Part shown: in pieces, positions 32,996 to 43,429 of the stretch
Position numbering within the stretch: the stretch's first letter is position 1
Layout: every line of letters starts with the position of its first letter
The notes under the pieces: model-generated
Seen by the model: the letters and a program-made list of their open reading frames with translations, nothing else
Databases searched by the model: none
Told to the model about the DNA's origin: nothing
Made by a program: the position numbers and the translations under genes
NCBI RefSeq assembly: GCF_000759345.1
Contig: NZ_JPZL01000005.1
Location: 1-64,000, forward strand
Source: Litchfieldella xinjiangensis
Lineage (GTDB): Bacteria; Pseudomonadota; Gammaproteobacteria; Pseudomonadales; Halomonadaceae
DNA: 64,000 nucleotides
Direction: 5' to 3'

Positions 32996-34537
32996 TTACA
33001 GAAGATGCTCGATATCAAAAAGCCTTATTGCTGACGCCTTGAACCGCTTCCAGAGCGACCCCGGCGGCTTGGAGAGCACGACACTGTGGCCCTCCACCTC
33101 GGTCAACCAGCGCAACTCCCCCTTCTCGTTCAGACGCACCTCGTAACTGTAGCGCGGCTCCATCCCGCGTTTTGCCAAGTCCCAGAGCTGGCGGCCCAGT
33201 GTTGAGCTATCGATCAGCAGTCCGATTTCACTATTCCACCACACGGCACGTGGATCGGCATTCATCGAGCCGATGAAGATACGGGAATCATCGAAGGCCA
33301 TGGCCTTGGTGTGCAGGCTGGAAGGTCTGTCCGTGCGCGATTGGATAACCGGCCGAGCGGAGGCATCGCCACGGAATTCGAACAGACGCGCCCCCTGTCG
33401 TAGCAGTGGCTCACGCCATGGCGCATAGGCGCCATAGAGCGAGGCATGATCCATGGCCGCCAAGGAGTTGGTGAAGATCGTCACCTCGATACCTCGCTCG
33501 GCCAACAGTTGTTGATACATCGCACCTGCCGGCGTGGGAACGACATAAGGCGATACGATGAGCAGCCGTCGCTCCAGGGCCTGGAAGGCCCCACCCAGTT
33601 GTTGAATCAATGTCAGATCGAGGTCAGGGTAGCCTCGGGTATCCAGCTTGTCGGGGGAATCCCACAGGGCCACCGCCGGTGCCCAGTCGAGCGTCTCGAG
33701 CTGGCGTCGCCCGGTTTCCCCCGCGAAGCGCCATACCGACGAATGATCGGCAAGCTCGTTGTCATCGGCATCGGCGACGAGCTCGGTCAATAACGCCCTC
33801 CAAGCCGTCGGTCGTTGCCGCTCGAAGTGACTCAACGGAATGGCCAGCGAGTGGTTCCAGTATTCATCGAAACTGTCGGACATTGCGTTGACGACCGGCC
33901 CGACGGACAGCACATCGAGGTCATCGAAATTAATATCCTCGCCGGCATCGAAGTAGGCGTCACTCACATTGCGCCCACCGGTAAGCCCCACAGCCCCATC
34001 CGCGAGCCACAACTTGTTGTGCATGCGGCGATGCAGCCGATCGAAATTGGCCGCCAGCACGAGATGATAGGCCACCTTGGTTCCCCGCCCGGTGGGGACG
34101 GGATTGAACACGCGAACCTCGACATTGGGGTGCGTATCGAATGCAGCGAAGGTGGCTTGCTTGCCCAGGCTGGCGGTATCGTCGAGCAGCAGGCGAACAC
34201 GTACTCCCCGTTCGGCAGCGTGCAACATTCGCTCGAGCAGCGCCCGGCCGGCCTGGTCCGTCTCATAGATATAGTACTGCACATCCAGGGTACGTTGGGC
34301 GTGGCCCGCCAGCGAGGCACGTAACCCGAACGCGTCGCGGCCGTCACTGACAAGCCGTAACCCATTGAGTCCGTCACGACGTTTGGTGGCCTGTCGTGCC
34401 CACGCGCCCAGGTAGGTTTCGGCAATCGCCTCACTGCCCAGCGCGGTCGAGGGGGACCTGGGAACGGTCACGGTCGCGCAGCCGCCGAGCAGCATCGTGC
34501 AGACCATCAGTAGTAGAAGTCGTCTGGCCTGGCTCAC
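32996..34537 (-). CDS. Phospholipase D-family lipoprotein, cardiolipin synthase C-like
   Basis: A 513-residue protein with a lipoprotein signal (LLLLMVCTMLLGGCATV, lipobox LGGC) and two HKD catalytic motifs: HNKLWLADGAVGLTGGRN near one third, and HTKAMAFDDSRIFIGSMN near three quarters of the length. This matches ClsC-type enzymes that join phosphatidylethanolamine and phosphatidylglycerol to make cardiolipin, or related phospholipases. A GTG start at 34537 places the signal peptide correctly; the longer frame begins with unrelated residues. Confidence 0.85.
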   Translation of the reverse strand: MSQARRLLLLMVCTMLLGGCATVTVPRSPSTALGSEAIAETYLGAWARQATKRRDGLNGLRLVSDGRDAFGLRASLAGHAQRTLDVQYYIYETDQAGRALLERMLHAAERGVRVRLLLDDTASLGKQATFAAFDTHPNVEVRVFNPVPTGRGTKVAYHLVLAANFDRLHRRMHNKLWLADGAVGLTGGRNVSDAYFDAGEDINFDDLDVLSVGPVVNAMSDSFDEYWNHSLAIPLSHFERQRPTAWRALLTELVADADDNELADHSSVWRFAGETGRRQLETLDWAPAVALWDSPDKLDTRGYPDLDLTLIQQLGGAFQALERRLLIVSPYVVPTPAGAMYQQLLAERGIEVTIFTNSLAAMDHASLYGAYAPWREPLLRQGARLFEFRGDASARPVIQSRTDRPSSLHTKAMAFDDSRIFIGSMNADPRAVWWNSEIGLLIDSSTLGRQLWDLAKRGMEPRYSYEVRLNEKGELRWLTEVEGHSVVLSKPPGSLWKRFKASAIRLFDIEHLL

Positions 34538-34626
34538 GCCTATGCCCCGGTTCGATTGGCTTATGCTAATAGTATCGATGAACCCGCCCCAGCGCACGGC
34601 CCACTCCCAACGGCGAGGACCAGCCA

Positions 34627-34653
34627 TAAAAAACGCCGCCCGAAGGCGGCGTT
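34627..34653 (-). terminator. Terminator of metK-ahcY
   Basis: 9-bp stem AACGCCGCC/GGCGGCGTT with a TTCG loop read on the minus strand, followed by a run of T. It lies 17 bases after the ahcY stop. Confidence 0.9.
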
Positions 34654-34669
34654 GCGGAAGACGGCGCTC

Positions 34670-36082
34670 TTAGTACCGGTACTCGTCCGGCTTGAAAGGC
34701 CCTTCCTGGGACACGCCGATGTAGTCGGCCTGAGTCTTGGTCATCTTGGTCAGCGTACCGCCGAACCCTTCGACCATGTAACGTGCCACTTCCTCGTCAA
34801 GCTGCTTGGGCAGCACCATGACGGTGACATTGGCCGTCTTCTCGGTGACCGGCAGTTCGGCGAACTTGCCCTCGTACAGATGGATCTGCGCCAGCACCTG
34901 GTTGGCAAACGAGCCATCCATGATGCGCGAGGGGTGCCCCGTGGCGTTGCCCAGGTTCACCAGGCGACCTTCGGACAGCAGCAGCAGGTAGTCGGCGCTG
35001 GCGGGATCGAAGTTACCCGGCGTGCCGTCGCGGTAGATCTTGTGAACCTGCGGCTTGACCTCCTCCCAGGCCCAGTTTTTGCGCATGTAGGCAGTATCGA
35101 TCTCGTTGTCGAAGTGGCCGATATTGCACACCACAGCGCCTTTCTTCAGCGCCTGCAGCATGGCCGCATCGCAGACATTGATATTGCCGGTGGTAGTCAC
35201 GACCACATCGATCTTGCCGAGCAGGGCGCGATCGACACTGTCGCCGCTCTCGTCGTTGCTGCCGTCGATGTACGGTGAGACAACCTCATAGCCATCCATG
35301 CAGGCCTGCATGGCGCAGATCGGGTCGACCTCAGTGACCTTGACGATCATGCCTTCCTGGCGAAGCGACGCTGCAGAGCCCTTGCCGACATCGCCATAGC
35401 CGATCACCAGCGCCTGCTTGCCGGCCAACAGGTGGTCGAGCCCGCGCTTGATGGCATCGTTCAAGCTGTGACGGCAGCCGTACTTGTTGTCGTTCTTGGA
35501 CTTGGTGACAGCATCGTTGACGTTGATTGCCGGCACCTTGAGCGTGCTATCACGCAGCATTTCCTGCAGGCGGTGGACGCCTGTGGTGGTTTCTTCGGAA
35601 ATACCGTGGATGGCATCCAACAGCTCGGGACGCTTGTCATGAAGCAGCGCCGTCAGATCGCCGCCATCGTCGAGTACCATGTTGGGCACCCAGCCATCGG
35701 GGCCTTCCACGGTCTGCTCGATGCACCACCAGAATTCTTCATCGGTCTCACCCTTCCAGGCGAAGACAGGAATACCGGCAGCGGCGATGGCCGCCGCGGC
35801 GTGATCCTGGGTCGAGAAGATATTGCACGACGACCAGCGAACCGTGGCGCCGAGCTCGACCAGCGTCTCGATGAGCACGGCGGTCTGAATGGTCATGTGG
35901 ATACAGCCAGCGATACGCGCGCCCTTCAGGGGCTGCTGGTCGCGATACTTGGCACGGATCTTCATCAGCGCCGGCATTTCAGTTTCAGCGATACGAATCT
36001 CACGACGGCCCCAATCGGCCAGTGAGATATCGGCGACCTTGTAGTCCTGGGCGTTCTGCGTTGCGGAAGCCTGTTGACTCAT
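34670..36082 (-). CDS. ahcY: Adenosylhomocysteinase
   Basis: A 470-residue NAD-dependent enzyme that splits S-adenosylhomocysteine into adenosine and homocysteine. The substrate region [16 protein letters not shown], the [15 protein letters not shown] block, the NAD-binding [14 protein letters not shown] and C-terminal [10 protein letters not shown] with the active-site Lys/Tyr are intact. The ATG at 36082 follows AGAGG and lies directly after an SAH riboswitch, so expression rises when the toxic substrate accumulates. It is downstream of metK on the same strand. Confidence 0.97.
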   Translation of the reverse strand: MSQQASATQNAQDYKVADISLADWGRREIRIAETEMPALMKIRAKYRDQQPLKGARIAGCIHMTIQTAVLIETLVELGATVRWSSCNIFSTQDHAAAAIAAAGIPVFAWKGETDEEFWWCIEQTVEGPDGWVPNMVLDDGGDLTALLHDKRPELLDAIHGISEETTTGVHRLQEMLRDSTLKVPAINVNDAVTKSKNDNKYGCRHSLNDAIKRGLDHLLAGKQALVIGYGDVGKGSAASLRQEGMIVKVTEVDPICAMQACMDGYEVVSPYIDGSNDESGDSVDRALLGKIDVVVTTTGNINVCDAAMLQALKKGAVVCNIGHFDNEIDTAYMRKNWAWEEVKPQVHKIYRDGTPGNFDPASADYLLLLSEGRLVNLGNATGHPSRIMDGSFANQVLAQIHLYEGKFAELPVTEKTANVTVMVLPKQLDEEVARYMVEGFGGTLTKMTKTQADYIGVSQEGPFKPDEYRY

Positions 36083-36097
36083 AACCTCTACTCCATT

Positions 36098-36185
36098 CTC
36101 GGGAGTGGGCGCCGTTGCCTGTGTACAGCCTCTGCCCGAGCCTCGCATACGCCATCGGCGGATGCTGCAGCGCCCCTCGGGCAGC
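36098..36185 (-). ncRNA. SAH riboswitch upstream of ahcY
   Basis: On the minus strand the conserved elements of the S-adenosylhomocysteine riboswitch occur in order: CCCGAGGGGCGCTGCAGC, a variable hairpin, GAGGCTCGGGCAGAGG (pairing GCTCGGG with CCCGAGG to form P1), then CAACGGCGCCCAC, the pseudoknot/P4-side strand pairing with GGGCGC. It lies between metK and ahcY and ends about 16 bases before the ahcY ATG. It turns ahcY on when SAH binds. Confidence 0.93.
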
Positions 36186-36202
36186 AGCAACGAATACGTC
36201 TA

Positions 36203-37423
36203 TCAGAGATTGGCGGCGTCGCGCAGGGCATCGGCCTTGTCGGTGCGCTCCCAGGGGAACGCCACGAAGGTCTCGGTATGCTCCTCACCCGCCACATCGG
36301 TCCAGGTATAACTGGTTTCGAACGGATCGCGCCCGAAGTGACCGTAGGCTGCCGTCATCTGGTACATCGGGTGCAGCAGATCGAGCATGCGCGTAATGGC
36401 ATGGGGGCGCAGGTCGAAATGCTCGCGGATCAACTCGATGATGCGCGCCTCACCCACCTTGCCGGTACCGAAGGTATTGACCGACACCGAGGTCGGCTCG
36501 GCCACGCCGATGGCATAGGAGACCTGAATCTCGCACTTGTCGGCCAATCCGGCAGCGACGATGTTCTTGGCCACGTAGCGGCCGGCATAGGCTGCGCTGC
36601 GGTCGACCTTGGAGGGGTCCTTGCCGGAGAAGGCACCGCCACCGTGACGTGCCATGCCGCCGTAGGTATCGACGATGATCTTGCGCCCGGTAAGACCGCA
36701 GTCGCCCACCGGCCCACCGATCACGAACTTGCCGGTGGGATTGATATGGTACTGGGTGGTTTCGGTCAGCCACTCGGCAGGCAACACCTGTTCGATGATC
36801 TCGTGGCGCACCATCTCGCGCAGCTCTTCCTGATCGATGTCCGGATCGTGCTGGGTCGAGAGCACCACCGCCTCGACGGCGACCGGCTTACCGTCATCGC
36901 TGTAGCGGAAGGTGACCTGACTCTTGGCATCCGGGCGCAACCAGGGCAGCAGGCCACTCTTGCGCAACTCGGCCTGGCGCTCGACCAGGCGATGCGAATA
37001 GTGGATCGGCGCCGGCATGTACGATTCGGTCTCGTTGGTGGCATAGCCGAACATCAGCCCCTGGTCGCCCGCGCCCTGGTCTTCGGGCTTGGAGCGATCG
37101 ACCCCTTGGGCGATGTCCACGCTCTGCTTGCCGATCAGGTTGAGCACCCCGCAGGTCTCGCCGTCGAAACCGACATCCGACGAGGTATAGCCGATATCCA
37201 TGATCACCTTGCGTACCAAGTGCTCGAGATCGACCCAGGCGGATGTGGTGATCTCACCGGCAACGATCGCCACCCCCGTCTTCACCAAGGTCTCGCAGGC
37301 CACGCGTGCCTGCTTGTCGCGGGCGATGATGGCATCCAACACCGCATCGGAAATCTGGTCGGCAATCTTGTCCGGGTGCCCTTCGGAAACGGACTCGGAG
37401 GTGAACAGGGAGTATTCGCTCAT
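36203..37423 (-). CDS. metK: S-adenosylmethionine synthetase
   Basis: A 406-residue enzyme making SAM from methionine and ATP. Signature motifs are the N-terminal [20 protein letters not shown], the hexapeptide region [16 protein letters not shown], and the glycine-rich [16 protein letters not shown]. The gene is divergent from tkt and followed by the SAH riboswitch and ahcY, forming a local SAM-cycle unit. Confidence 0.97.
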   Translation of the reverse strand: MSEYSLFTSESVSEGHPDKIADQISDAVLDAIIARDKQARVACETLVKTGVAIVAGEITTSAWVDLEHLVRKVIMDIGYTSSDVGFDGETCGVLNLIGKQSVDIAQGVDRSKPEDQGAGDQGLMFGYATNETESYMPAPIHYSHRLVERQAELRKSGLLPWLRPDAKSQVTFRYSDDGKPVAVEAVVLSTQHDPDIDQEELREMVRHEIIEQVLPAEWLTETTQYHINPTGKFVIGGPVGDCGLTGRKIIVDTYGGMARHGGGAFSGKDPSKVDRSAAYAGRYVAKNIVAAGLADKCEIQVSYAIGVAEPTSVSVNTFGTGKVGEARIIELIREHFDLRPHAITRMLDLLHPMYQMTAAYGHFGRDPFETSYTWTDVAGEEHTETFVAFPWERTDKADALRDAANL

Positions 37424-37783
37424 CGCGTTATCGGCCCTCTACTGTAAAAGCGATTGATGCCGTGCCGGTCAGGAACACCTTCGCGACATGACGCTAACCC
37501 GCAAAACCTACAAGCATAGCGGCATGCGTGGTGTCAGACGAGTATCGGCTGCAGTAGCCGTTTCTGGAGCCGCAGAGTCTACACTGTGGTGCGTCACGTT
37601 CCTACAAACGTGCCGACCCGGGCTGGCATGTATTTGATGCCCGGGCGCTTCTCGGCGACAATAAGCGCCCTGATTCGTCAGCGCCGTCCGTCGAGCGGCG
37701 CCAGCCAGCCAACCGTCGCCAATCATCGTAGCCAGATACGATGGTTGACGTCTTGCTTATTGCCGCAGGCGAGGAGCTACCCC
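37424..37783. other. Divergent intergenic region metK/tkt
   Basis: A 360-base gene-free stretch carrying the two divergent promoters. An inverted repeat CCCGGGC (37617-37623) / GCCCGGG (37639-37645) lies on the tkt side. No confident -35/-10 pair, operator or RNA motif was recognised; the open frame that crosses it into tkt is upstream of the true tkt start. Confidence 0.5.
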
Positions 37784-39775
37784 ATGCCGTCCCGTTTCGA
37801 ACTGGCCAATGCCATTCGCGCCCTATCCATGGATGCCGTGCAGAAAGCCAAGTCCGGTCACCCCGGTGCCCCGATGGGCATGGCCGACATTGCCGAAGTG
37901 TTGTGGAACGATTATGTCTCCCACAACCCCGACAACCCCTACTGGGCCAACCGCGACCGCTTCCTGCTATCCAACGGCCACGGTTCGATGCTGCTCTATT
38001 CGCTGCTGCACCTGACCGGCTACGAGCTGAGCCTCGAGGACCTGCAGCAGTTCCGTCAACTGCACTCCAAGACTCCCGGCCACCCTGAACTCGGTTATAC
38101 CCCGGGGGTCGAGACCACCACCGGCCCGCTGGGCCAAGGGCTTGCCAACGCCGTGGGCATGGCCATCGCCGAGCGCACCCTGGCGTCGCAGTTCAACCGT
38201 CCCGGGCACGAGATCATCGACCACTACACCTACTGCTTCGTGGGTGATGGCTGCATGATGGAGGGGATCTCGCACGAGGTCAGCTCACTGGCGGGAACGC
38301 AGAAGCTCGGCAAGCTGATCGTCTTCTATGACGACAACGGCATCTCCATCGACGGCGAAGTGGAAGGCTGGTTCACCGACGACACGCCCAAGCGCTTCGA
38401 GGCCTATGGCTGGCATGTGGTGCCCAAGGTCGACGGCCACAACCCCGACGAGATCAAGGCAGCCATCGAACTGGCCCGCAGCCATGACGACAAGCCCAGC
38501 CTGATCGTCTGCAAGACCATCATCGGCTTCGGTGCCCCGAACAAGCAGGGCAAGGAAGATTGTCACGGCGCCCCGCTGGGCGATGATGAGATCGCCGCGG
38601 CCCGCAGCCAGCTCGGTTGGCCGCACGCCCCCTTCCACATCCCCGAAGAAATCTACCAGGGCTGGGATGCGCGCACGGTAGGCGCCAAGCGTGAGGCCGA
38701 CTGGAACGACAGGATGGCGCGCTATACCGAGGCCTTCCCCGAGGAAGCCAAGGAACTCAAGCGTCGTCTCAAGGGCGAACTGCCCACTAACCTGACCAGC
38801 GAGAAAATGCTCGAGAATGCGCAGGAGAAAGGCGAATCCCTGGCCACGCGCAAGGCCTCGCTGATCTGCCTGAACGAACTCGGCCCGCAGCTACCCGAGC
38901 TGCTGGGTGGCAGCGCCGACCTGGCCCCCTCCAACCTGACCTTCTGGAAGGGTGCCAAGGCGATCAGCCATTCGGAGCCCGGCGGCAACTACCTGCACTA
39001 CGGGGTTCGCGAGTTCGGCATGGGCGCCATCATGAACGGTATCAGCGCGCACGGCGGCTTCATTCCCTATGGCGCCACCTTCCTGACCTTCATGGAATAC
39101 ATGCACAACGCCGTGCGCCTGGCGGCCCTAATGAATCGTCAGGCCATCTATGTGTTCACCCACGACTCCATCGGCCTGGGCGAGGACGGCCCCACCCACC
39201 AGCCGATCGAGCAGATGGGTGCGCTGCGTTCCACCCCGAACCTATCGACCTGGCGCCCGGCCGACGCGGTGGAAACCGCCGCTGCCTGGGATTCCGCCCT
39301 CAAGCGGCATGGTGCGCCCACGGCGCTGGTTCTGTCGCGCCAGAACCTGCCCCACCAGGCGCGCACCAAGCATCAACTGGCCGAGATCGAACGCGGTGGC
39401 TACATCCTCAAGGATGCTGAAGGGACGCCGGAACTGATCCTGATCGCCACCGGCTCCGAAGTGGCCCTGGCCATGGATGCTGCCGATGCACTGTCGGCCA
39501 AGGGCCGTGCCGTACGCGTGGTGTCGATGCCCTCGACCAGCACCTTCGATGCCCAGCCGGCCGATTACCGCGAGTCCGTGCTGCCCTCGAGCGTGAAGGC
39601 GCGCATCGCCATCGAGGCCAGCCATTACGCTTACTGGTACAAGTATGTGGGTCTCGATGGCCGCATCATCGGCATGGACAGCTTTGGCGAGTCAGCGCCC
39701 GCCGACGACCTGTTCAAGTACTACGGCTTCACCGTCGAAAACGTGCTCGAAAAAGCCGAAGAACTGCTGGGCTAA
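37784..39775 (+). CDS. tkt: Transketolase
   Basis: A 663-residue thiamine-diphosphate enzyme of the pentose phosphate pathway. Motifs present: [14 protein letters not shown] with the catalytic-site His, the ThDP-binding GDGCMMEG...N motif, [15 protein letters not shown] in the pyrimidine domain, and the C-terminal domain to residue 663. The ATG at 37784 has GAGGAG seven bases upstream; the longer open frame upstream is rejected. It neighbours a class I aldolase, together covering central sugar-phosphate metabolism. Confidence 0.96.
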   Translation: MPSRFELANAIRALSMDAVQKAKSGHPGAPMGMADIAEVLWNDYVSHNPDNPYWANRDRFLLSNGHGSMLLYSLLHLTGYELSLEDLQQFRQLHSKTPGHPELGYTPGVETTTGPLGQGLANAVGMAIAERTLASQFNRPGHEIIDHYTYCFVGDGCMMEGISHEVSSLAGTQKLGKLIVFYDDNGISIDGEVEGWFTDDTPKRFEAYGWHVVPKVDGHNPDEIKAAIELARSHDDKPSLIVCKTIIGFGAPNKQGKEDCHGAPLGDDEIAAARSQLGWPHAPFHIPEEIYQGWDARTVGAKREADWNDRMARYTEAFPEEAKELKRRLKGELPTNLTSEKMLENAQEKGESLATRKASLICLNELGPQLPELLGGSADLAPSNLTFWKGAKAISHSEPGGNYLHYGVREFGMGAIMNGISAHGGFIPYGATFLTFMEYMHNAVRLAALMNRQAIYVFTHDSIGLGEDGPTHQPIEQMGALRSTPNLSTWRPADAVETAAAWDSALKRHGAPTALVLSRQNLPHQARTKHQLAEIERGGYILKDAEGTPELILIATGSEVALAMDAADALSAKGRAVRVVSMPSTSTFDAQPADYRESVLPSSVKARIAIEASHYAYWYKYVGLDGRIIGMDSFGESAPADDLFKYYGFTVENVLEKAEELLG

Positions 39776-39800
39776 GCCCGTACGGTTCAATGGCAACGAA

Positions 39801-39827
39801 AAGGCCCGGCAAAGCCGGGCCTTTTTT
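39801..39827. terminator. Terminator between tkt and fba, probably bidirectional
   Basis: 10-bp stem AAGGCCCGGC/GCCGGGCCTT with an AAA loop, followed by T on the plus strand and by TTTT on the minus strand. It can end tkt and the convergent aldolase transcript. Confidence 0.92.
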
Positions 39828-39854
39828 GTATTTCTCAACTCATAAAACGAGCTA

Positions 39855-39992
39855 GAAAGCGCTGGGTTATGTCGCGAGCGATGATAGGTTGCTCGTTGCC
39901 GGAGCGCAGGAACCGGAGTTGACTCAAGTCAATGAGGAGTCCGAGCACCGCCAACGAGCAAGATTTCGAGCGCAGCAATAACCCAGCCTTTC
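39855..39992. repeat. 138-bp nested inverted-repeat element
   Basis: Outer arms (GAAAGCGCTGGGTTAT at 39855-39870 and ATAACCCAGCCTTTC at 39978-39992), middle arms (TTGCTCGTTG at 39889-39898 and CAACGAGCAA at 39952-39961) and an inner palindrome TTGACTCAAGTCAA at 39919-39932 are nested in order. The element ends exactly at the fba stop codon. It can fold into one long hairpin and looks like a dispersed REP/MITE-type intergenic repeat or structured RNA. Confidence 0.7.
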
Positions 39993-41045
39993 TTAAGCGA
40001 TGGTGACGTCCTTGGACAAATACACATCCTGAATCGCATTAAGCAGCTCGATCCCTTCCTTCATCGGCTTCTGGAACGACTTGCGGCCACTGATCAAGCC
40101 CATGCCGCCGGCACGCTTGTTGATGACCGCGGTACGCACCGCTTCGCCCATGTCGGAATGACCCTTGGAGCCACCCCCAGAGTTGATCAACCCGGCGCGT
40201 CCCATGAAGGCGTTGGCCACCTGGTAGCGCGCCAGATCGATGGGATTGTCCGAGGTCAGCTCGTCATAGACCTTGTCGTGCGTATGGCCAAAGCCGACCG
40301 CCTTGTAGCCACCGTTGTTCTCGGCCAGCTTCTGCTTGACGATATCGGCCTTGATGGTCGCCGCGAGGTGGATCGCCTGACCGGTGAGGTCGGAGGATAC
40401 GTGGTAGTCCTTACCATCCTTCTTGAAGTCCGGGTTGCGCAGGTAAGCCCACAGCACCGTGACCATGCCCAGCTCATGGGCGCGTTCGAAGGCTTCGCTG
40501 ATCTCCATGATCTGGCGGCGGCAATCTTCCGAACCGAAGTAGATGGTGGCGCCCACGGCCACACAGCCCATGTTGTGTGCCTGCTCCACCTGGGCGAACA
40601 GGGTCTGGTCGAAAACCGGCGGGTAGGTCAGGGTCTCGTTGTGGTTGAGCTTGAGCATCATCGGAATCTTGTGCGCGTAGCGACGCGCCACCGACGACAG
40701 CACCCCCAAGGTCGAGGCCACGCAGTTGCAACCGCCTTCCAGGGCCAGCTCAACGATGTTCTTGGGATCGAAGTACAGCGGGTTGGGTGCGAATGACGCC
40801 CCGGCCGAGTGTTCGATGCCCTGATCCACAGGCAAAATGCTCAGGTAGCCGGTACCGGCCAAGCGGCCATGGTTGAACAGGGTCTGCATGTTGCGCAGCA
40901 CGTGCGGGCTGCGGTCGTTCTCCGACATGACCCGGTCGACGAAATCCGGCCCCGGTAGATAGAGGTCCTCACTACGAAACCCCGTGCAGGTATGGCCCAG
41001 CAGGGTGTTGGCCTCATCACCAAGCAGCTTTTCGATATCCGTCAT
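39993..41045 (-). CDS. fbaB: Class I fructose-bisphosphate aldolase (DhnA/FbaB type)
   Basis: A 350-residue Schiff-base aldolase of the FbaB/DhnA family. It has the [19 protein letters not shown] block near the N-terminus, [11 protein letters not shown], and the C-terminal phosphate-binding [16 protein letters not shown]. The Schiff-base lysine is expected in the [12 protein letters not shown] segment. The start at 41045 follows GAGAGG; an in-frame ATG 14 codons upstream is less likely. Confidence 0.92.
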   Translation of the reverse strand: MTDIEKLLGDEANTLLGHTCTGFRSEDLYLPGPDFVDRVMSENDRSPHVLRNMQTLFNHGRLAGTGYLSILPVDQGIEHSAGASFAPNPLYFDPKNIVELALEGGCNCVASTLGVLSSVARRYAHKIPMMLKLNHNETLTYPPVFDQTLFAQVEQAHNMGCVAVGATIYFGSEDCRRQIMEISEAFERAHELGMVTVLWAYLRNPDFKKDGKDYHVSSDLTGQAIHLAATIKADIVKQKLAENNGGYKAVGFGHTHDKVYDELTSDNPIDLARYQVANAFMGRAGLINSGGGSKGHSDMGEAVRTAVINKRAGGMGLISGRKSFQKPMKEGIELLNAIQDVYLSKDVTIA

Positions 41046-41154
41046 CGTCGTGTCCTCTCCCTTGAGTTGATTCTTAGGCTCTACCAAGCGTAGAGCAAGA
41101 TCGTGTCCATGTTGACCCTTCGTTACGTTCGGGGCCAGCCCCCTAGCCTAACGT

Positions 41155-41190
41155 AAAACGCCACACTCTCCAGTAGGGAGAGCGTGGCGC
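41155..41190 (-). terminator. Terminator of the hsp20 pair
   Basis: On the minus strand a 13-14 bp stem (CGCCACgCTCTCCC / GGAGAGtGTGGCG, one mismatch) with a short loop is followed by TTTTA. It lies 31 bases after the second hsp20 stop. Confidence 0.85.
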
Positions 41191-41220
41191 AAGAACAATT
41201 TAATGCCTTGGCGTTGCGTG

Positions 41221-41622
41221 TCAGGCCGCCTGGACCTCGATACGGCGGCTGCGATGAACGTCCTTCTTGGGCAGGATCAAACGCAACACACCGTGCTCCA
41301 GGCGGGCCTCGATCGCCTCGGCATCGATCTCGTGGCTCAGCGAGAAGCGGCGTGCATAGCGCTCGGCCCGCAGCTCGGCGTAGGTCGCCGAAATGCCCTC
41401 GGGCATGTCGACCTGAATCTCGCCTTCCAGGCTCAGCACATTGTTGTCGACTTCGATGCTCAGCCCTTCTCGCCTCACGCCCGGCATATCCACGACGATA
41501 TGCACGGCGTTGTCCTCTTCATAGATATCCACCGGCGGCACCTGAACGCTGCCTTGCCGGGCCTGGGTTGCCTCGACATCGTGCGAGGCGGTTTGCGGGG
41601 TTATCTGATTCATGATCATCAC
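41221..41622 (-). CDS. Small heat-shock protein (Hsp20), second copy
   Basis: A 133-residue alpha-crystallin-domain holdase that keeps unfolding proteins soluble. The domain begins at VPPVDIYEEDNAVHIVVDMP and ends with the signature GVLRLILPKKD, followed by a short tail without a clear I-x-I motif. It is 19 bases downstream of the other hsp20 and shares its heat-shock promoter. Confidence 0.93.
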   Translation of the reverse strand: MMIMNQITPQTASHDVEATQARQGSVQVPPVDIYEEDNAVHIVVDMPGVRREGLSIEVDNNVLSLEGEIQVDMPEGISATYAELRAERYARRFSLSHEIDAEAIEARLEHGVLRLILPKKDVHRSRRIEVQAA

Positions 41623-41641
41623 CTCCTATCGCTCGCTAACC

Positions 41642-42112
41642 TTACGCCGCCTGGATCTCGATGCGCCGGGGCTTGAGTTCCTCGCGCTTGGGCAAGTGAA
41701 TCTCGAACACCCCGTCGTGGAAGCGGGCATCGGCGCGCTCGGCATCCAGACCGTCGGGCAGCGCGATCGAGCGGGCGAACTCACCCGAGAAGCGCTCGCG
41801 ACGAAAGCGAGGCCGAGTATTGCCGCTCGCATCCTGGCGGTCCGGCCCCTCGCGCTTGCCCCGCAGGGTCAACACGTTGTCCTGTAGGCTGACCTCGAGA
41901 TCGTCGGCGGTCAGCCCCGGGGCGAACACATAGACACGGATCGCGTCGTCGGTGCGACCGATATTGATGATGGGGAAGCTACCGCGTGGCACGGAGCGGA
42001 TATCCGCTGCACCATTCTCGGAGAAGAGCCCCTCCAGCCACTGCCGGAACCAGTCCGCATGGTGGAGCGGGTCATTGTCGAAACGCCTGAGATCTCCGAA
42101 CATATCGAACAC
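41642..42112 (-). CDS. Small heat-shock protein (Hsp20), first copy
   Basis: A 156-residue alpha-crystallin-domain protein with an N-terminal region suited to oligomer formation (LRRFDNDPLHHADWFRQWLE), the domain core RVYVFAPGLTADDLEVSL and the end signature DGVFEIHLPKREELKPRRI. AGGAGGTG precedes the ATG. It is the first gene of a two-gene heat-shock operon behind a sigma-32-type promoter. Confidence 0.93.
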   Translation of the reverse strand: MFDMFGDLRRFDNDPLHHADWFRQWLEGLFSENGAADIRSVPRGSFPIINIGRTDDAIRVYVFAPGLTADDLEVSLQDNVLTLRGKREGPDRQDASGNTRPRFRRERFSGEFARSIALPDGLDAERADARFHDGVFEIHLPKREELKPRRIEIQAA

Positions 42113-42196
42113 CTCCTACGTCAGGCAGGTTTTCTATTGATGGATTAACCCTAACCACGACACCGCGAGGCTGGCGCCGTCGGGTGTCGTACCGAA

Positions 42197-42225
42197 TAGA
42201 TAGGGCCACCCCAACCATTTTCAAG
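42197..42225 (-). promoter_or_regulatory. Sigma-32 heat-shock promoter of the hsp20 operon
   Basis: On the minus strand CTTGAAA (-35, 42219-42225) is followed after 13 bases by CCCTATCTA (-10, 42197-42205), close to the sigma-32 consensus CTTGAAA-N11-15-CCCCATNTA. The leader of about 80 bases includes inverted CGACAC/GTGTCG segments that could fold. Confidence 0.8.
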
Positions 42226-42277
42226 GGCCCCGCCAGGTGATTGAATAGCCCTTCCCTACGGCTCGCCAAGGACGATC

Positions 42278-42661
42278 ATGCCCCTGCTTCGTGGCTTCTT
42301 GTGGTTACTCGGCTTTCTCATGCTCGGCGACGTGGCGGTCACGCTGTTTGCCCTGCCCATTTCGGCCGGTGTGGCCGGCATGCTGCTATTCACCGCCTGG
42401 CTGTTGCTCCGCCGCGGGGTCGGCGAGGATATCGCCACCGCCAGCCAATCGCTGATCGGCCTGTTGGCGATGCTGATCATGCCAGGCGTGGTCGGCGTGT
42501 TCTTCATTGCCGACGAGTTCGCCGGGCACTGGCTGGCCGTTGCCGTGGCGCTGGTCATCGGTACGCTGCTCAGCGTGTTGACCACCCTCGCCCTGATGCT
42601 GCGCTTCATGCCCCGCACGCCAGCAAGCGACGCCACCGGTGAGCCCGCAGCCCATGATTGA
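42278..42661 (+). CDS. lrgA: LrgA/CidA-family holin-like protein
   Basis: A 127-residue, four-helix membrane protein of the LrgA/CidA family, with the conserved LPISAGVAGMLLFTAWLL and MLIMPGVVGVFF segments. In other bacteria LrgAB/CidAB modulate murein hydrolase activity and export pyruvate or related overflow metabolites. It overlaps lrgB by eight bases. Confidence 0.88.
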   Translation: MPLLRGFLWLLGFLMLGDVAVTLFALPISAGVAGMLLFTAWLLLRRGVGEDIATASQSLIGLLAMLIMPGVVGVFFIADEFAGHWLAVAVALVIGTLLSVLTTLALMLRFMPRTPASDATGEPAAHD

Positions 42662-43364
42662 GCTTCGCGACCACCTGTTCGCCACCCCGATTCCCGCCAT
42701 TGCGCTGACGCTGGCCGCCTACCTGATCTCGCTCAAGCTATTCACCCGAATGGGCCGGCCCAGCTGGTGCCCGCCGGTACTCGTCGCCGCCCTGATGATC
42801 GCCGCTCTCTTAGGGTTAATGGGTGTCGACTACAACGACTACCGCCGCGGCGCGGGCTGGCTGATGCTGCTGCTCGGCCCTGCTACCGTGGCGCTCGCGG
42901 TGCCGCTATATCAGCAGAAACATCACATCATCGCCTTGTGGCGCCCGATCCTGATCAGCCTGCCCCCCGCCGCGCTATTGGCCGCGCTCTACTCCGTGGG
43001 GCTGGCCTGGGCGTTGGGCGCCTCGCCTCAGGTCATTGCCTCGCTCGCGCCGAAATCGGTCACCGCCCCGATTGCCATCGGCATCATCGAACAGATCGGC
43101 GGCTCGATTCCGCTGATGATGGGCGGGTTGTTGATCACCGGCGTGATGGCCACCACCTTCGTCGGCCTGTTCGCCCGATGGATGAACATCACCGATCAAC
43201 GCATTCTCGGCTTCGCCCTGGGGGTCAACGGCCACGCCATCGGCACCGTGCGCGCCTTCGAACTCGGCCCTACCGCCGGCGCCTTCGCCTCGCTCGGTAT
43301 GAGCCTGACCGGTATATTCTCAGCCCTGTTTCTGCCACTGGCGTGGAAGGTAATGTGGGGGTAG
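42654..43364 (+). CDS. lrgB: LrgB/CidB-family membrane protein
   Basis: A 236-residue, multi-helix partner of LrgA. The family core SLAPKSVTAPIAIGIIEQIGG and the C-terminal ALGVNGHAIGTVRAFELG are present. The ATG at 42654 overlaps the lrgA stop, giving translational coupling; a GTG at 42639 is possible. YohK-type pairs are the alternative name for the same family. Confidence 0.9.
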   Translation: MIELRDHLFATPIPAIALTLAAYLISLKLFTRMGRPSWCPPVLVAALMIAALLGLMGVDYNDYRRGAGWLMLLLGPATVALAVPLYQQKHHIIALWRPILISLPPAALLAALYSVGLAWALGASPQVIASLAPKSVTAPIAIGIIEQIGGSIPLMMGGLLITGVMATTFVGLFARWMNITDQRILGFALGVNGHAIGTVRAFELGPTAGAFASLGMSLTGIFSALFLPLAWKVMWG

Positions 43365-43429
43365 GCGCTGTTTTAACTAAGCAAAGCGGCAAAGTGTGAA
43401 CACACCATATCAACCCAGGTGACCGTCAG

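Noticed and set aside
36074-37447. 457-codon plus-strand open frame
   Set aside because: Antisense to metK and the SAH riboswitch; low-complexity composition typical of the reverse of a GC-rich gene.
42113-42190. RNA thermometer (ROSE type) in the hsp20 leader
   Set aside because: Complementary CGACAC/GTGTCG segments exist, but I could not show pairing that masks the ribosome site, so it is not called.
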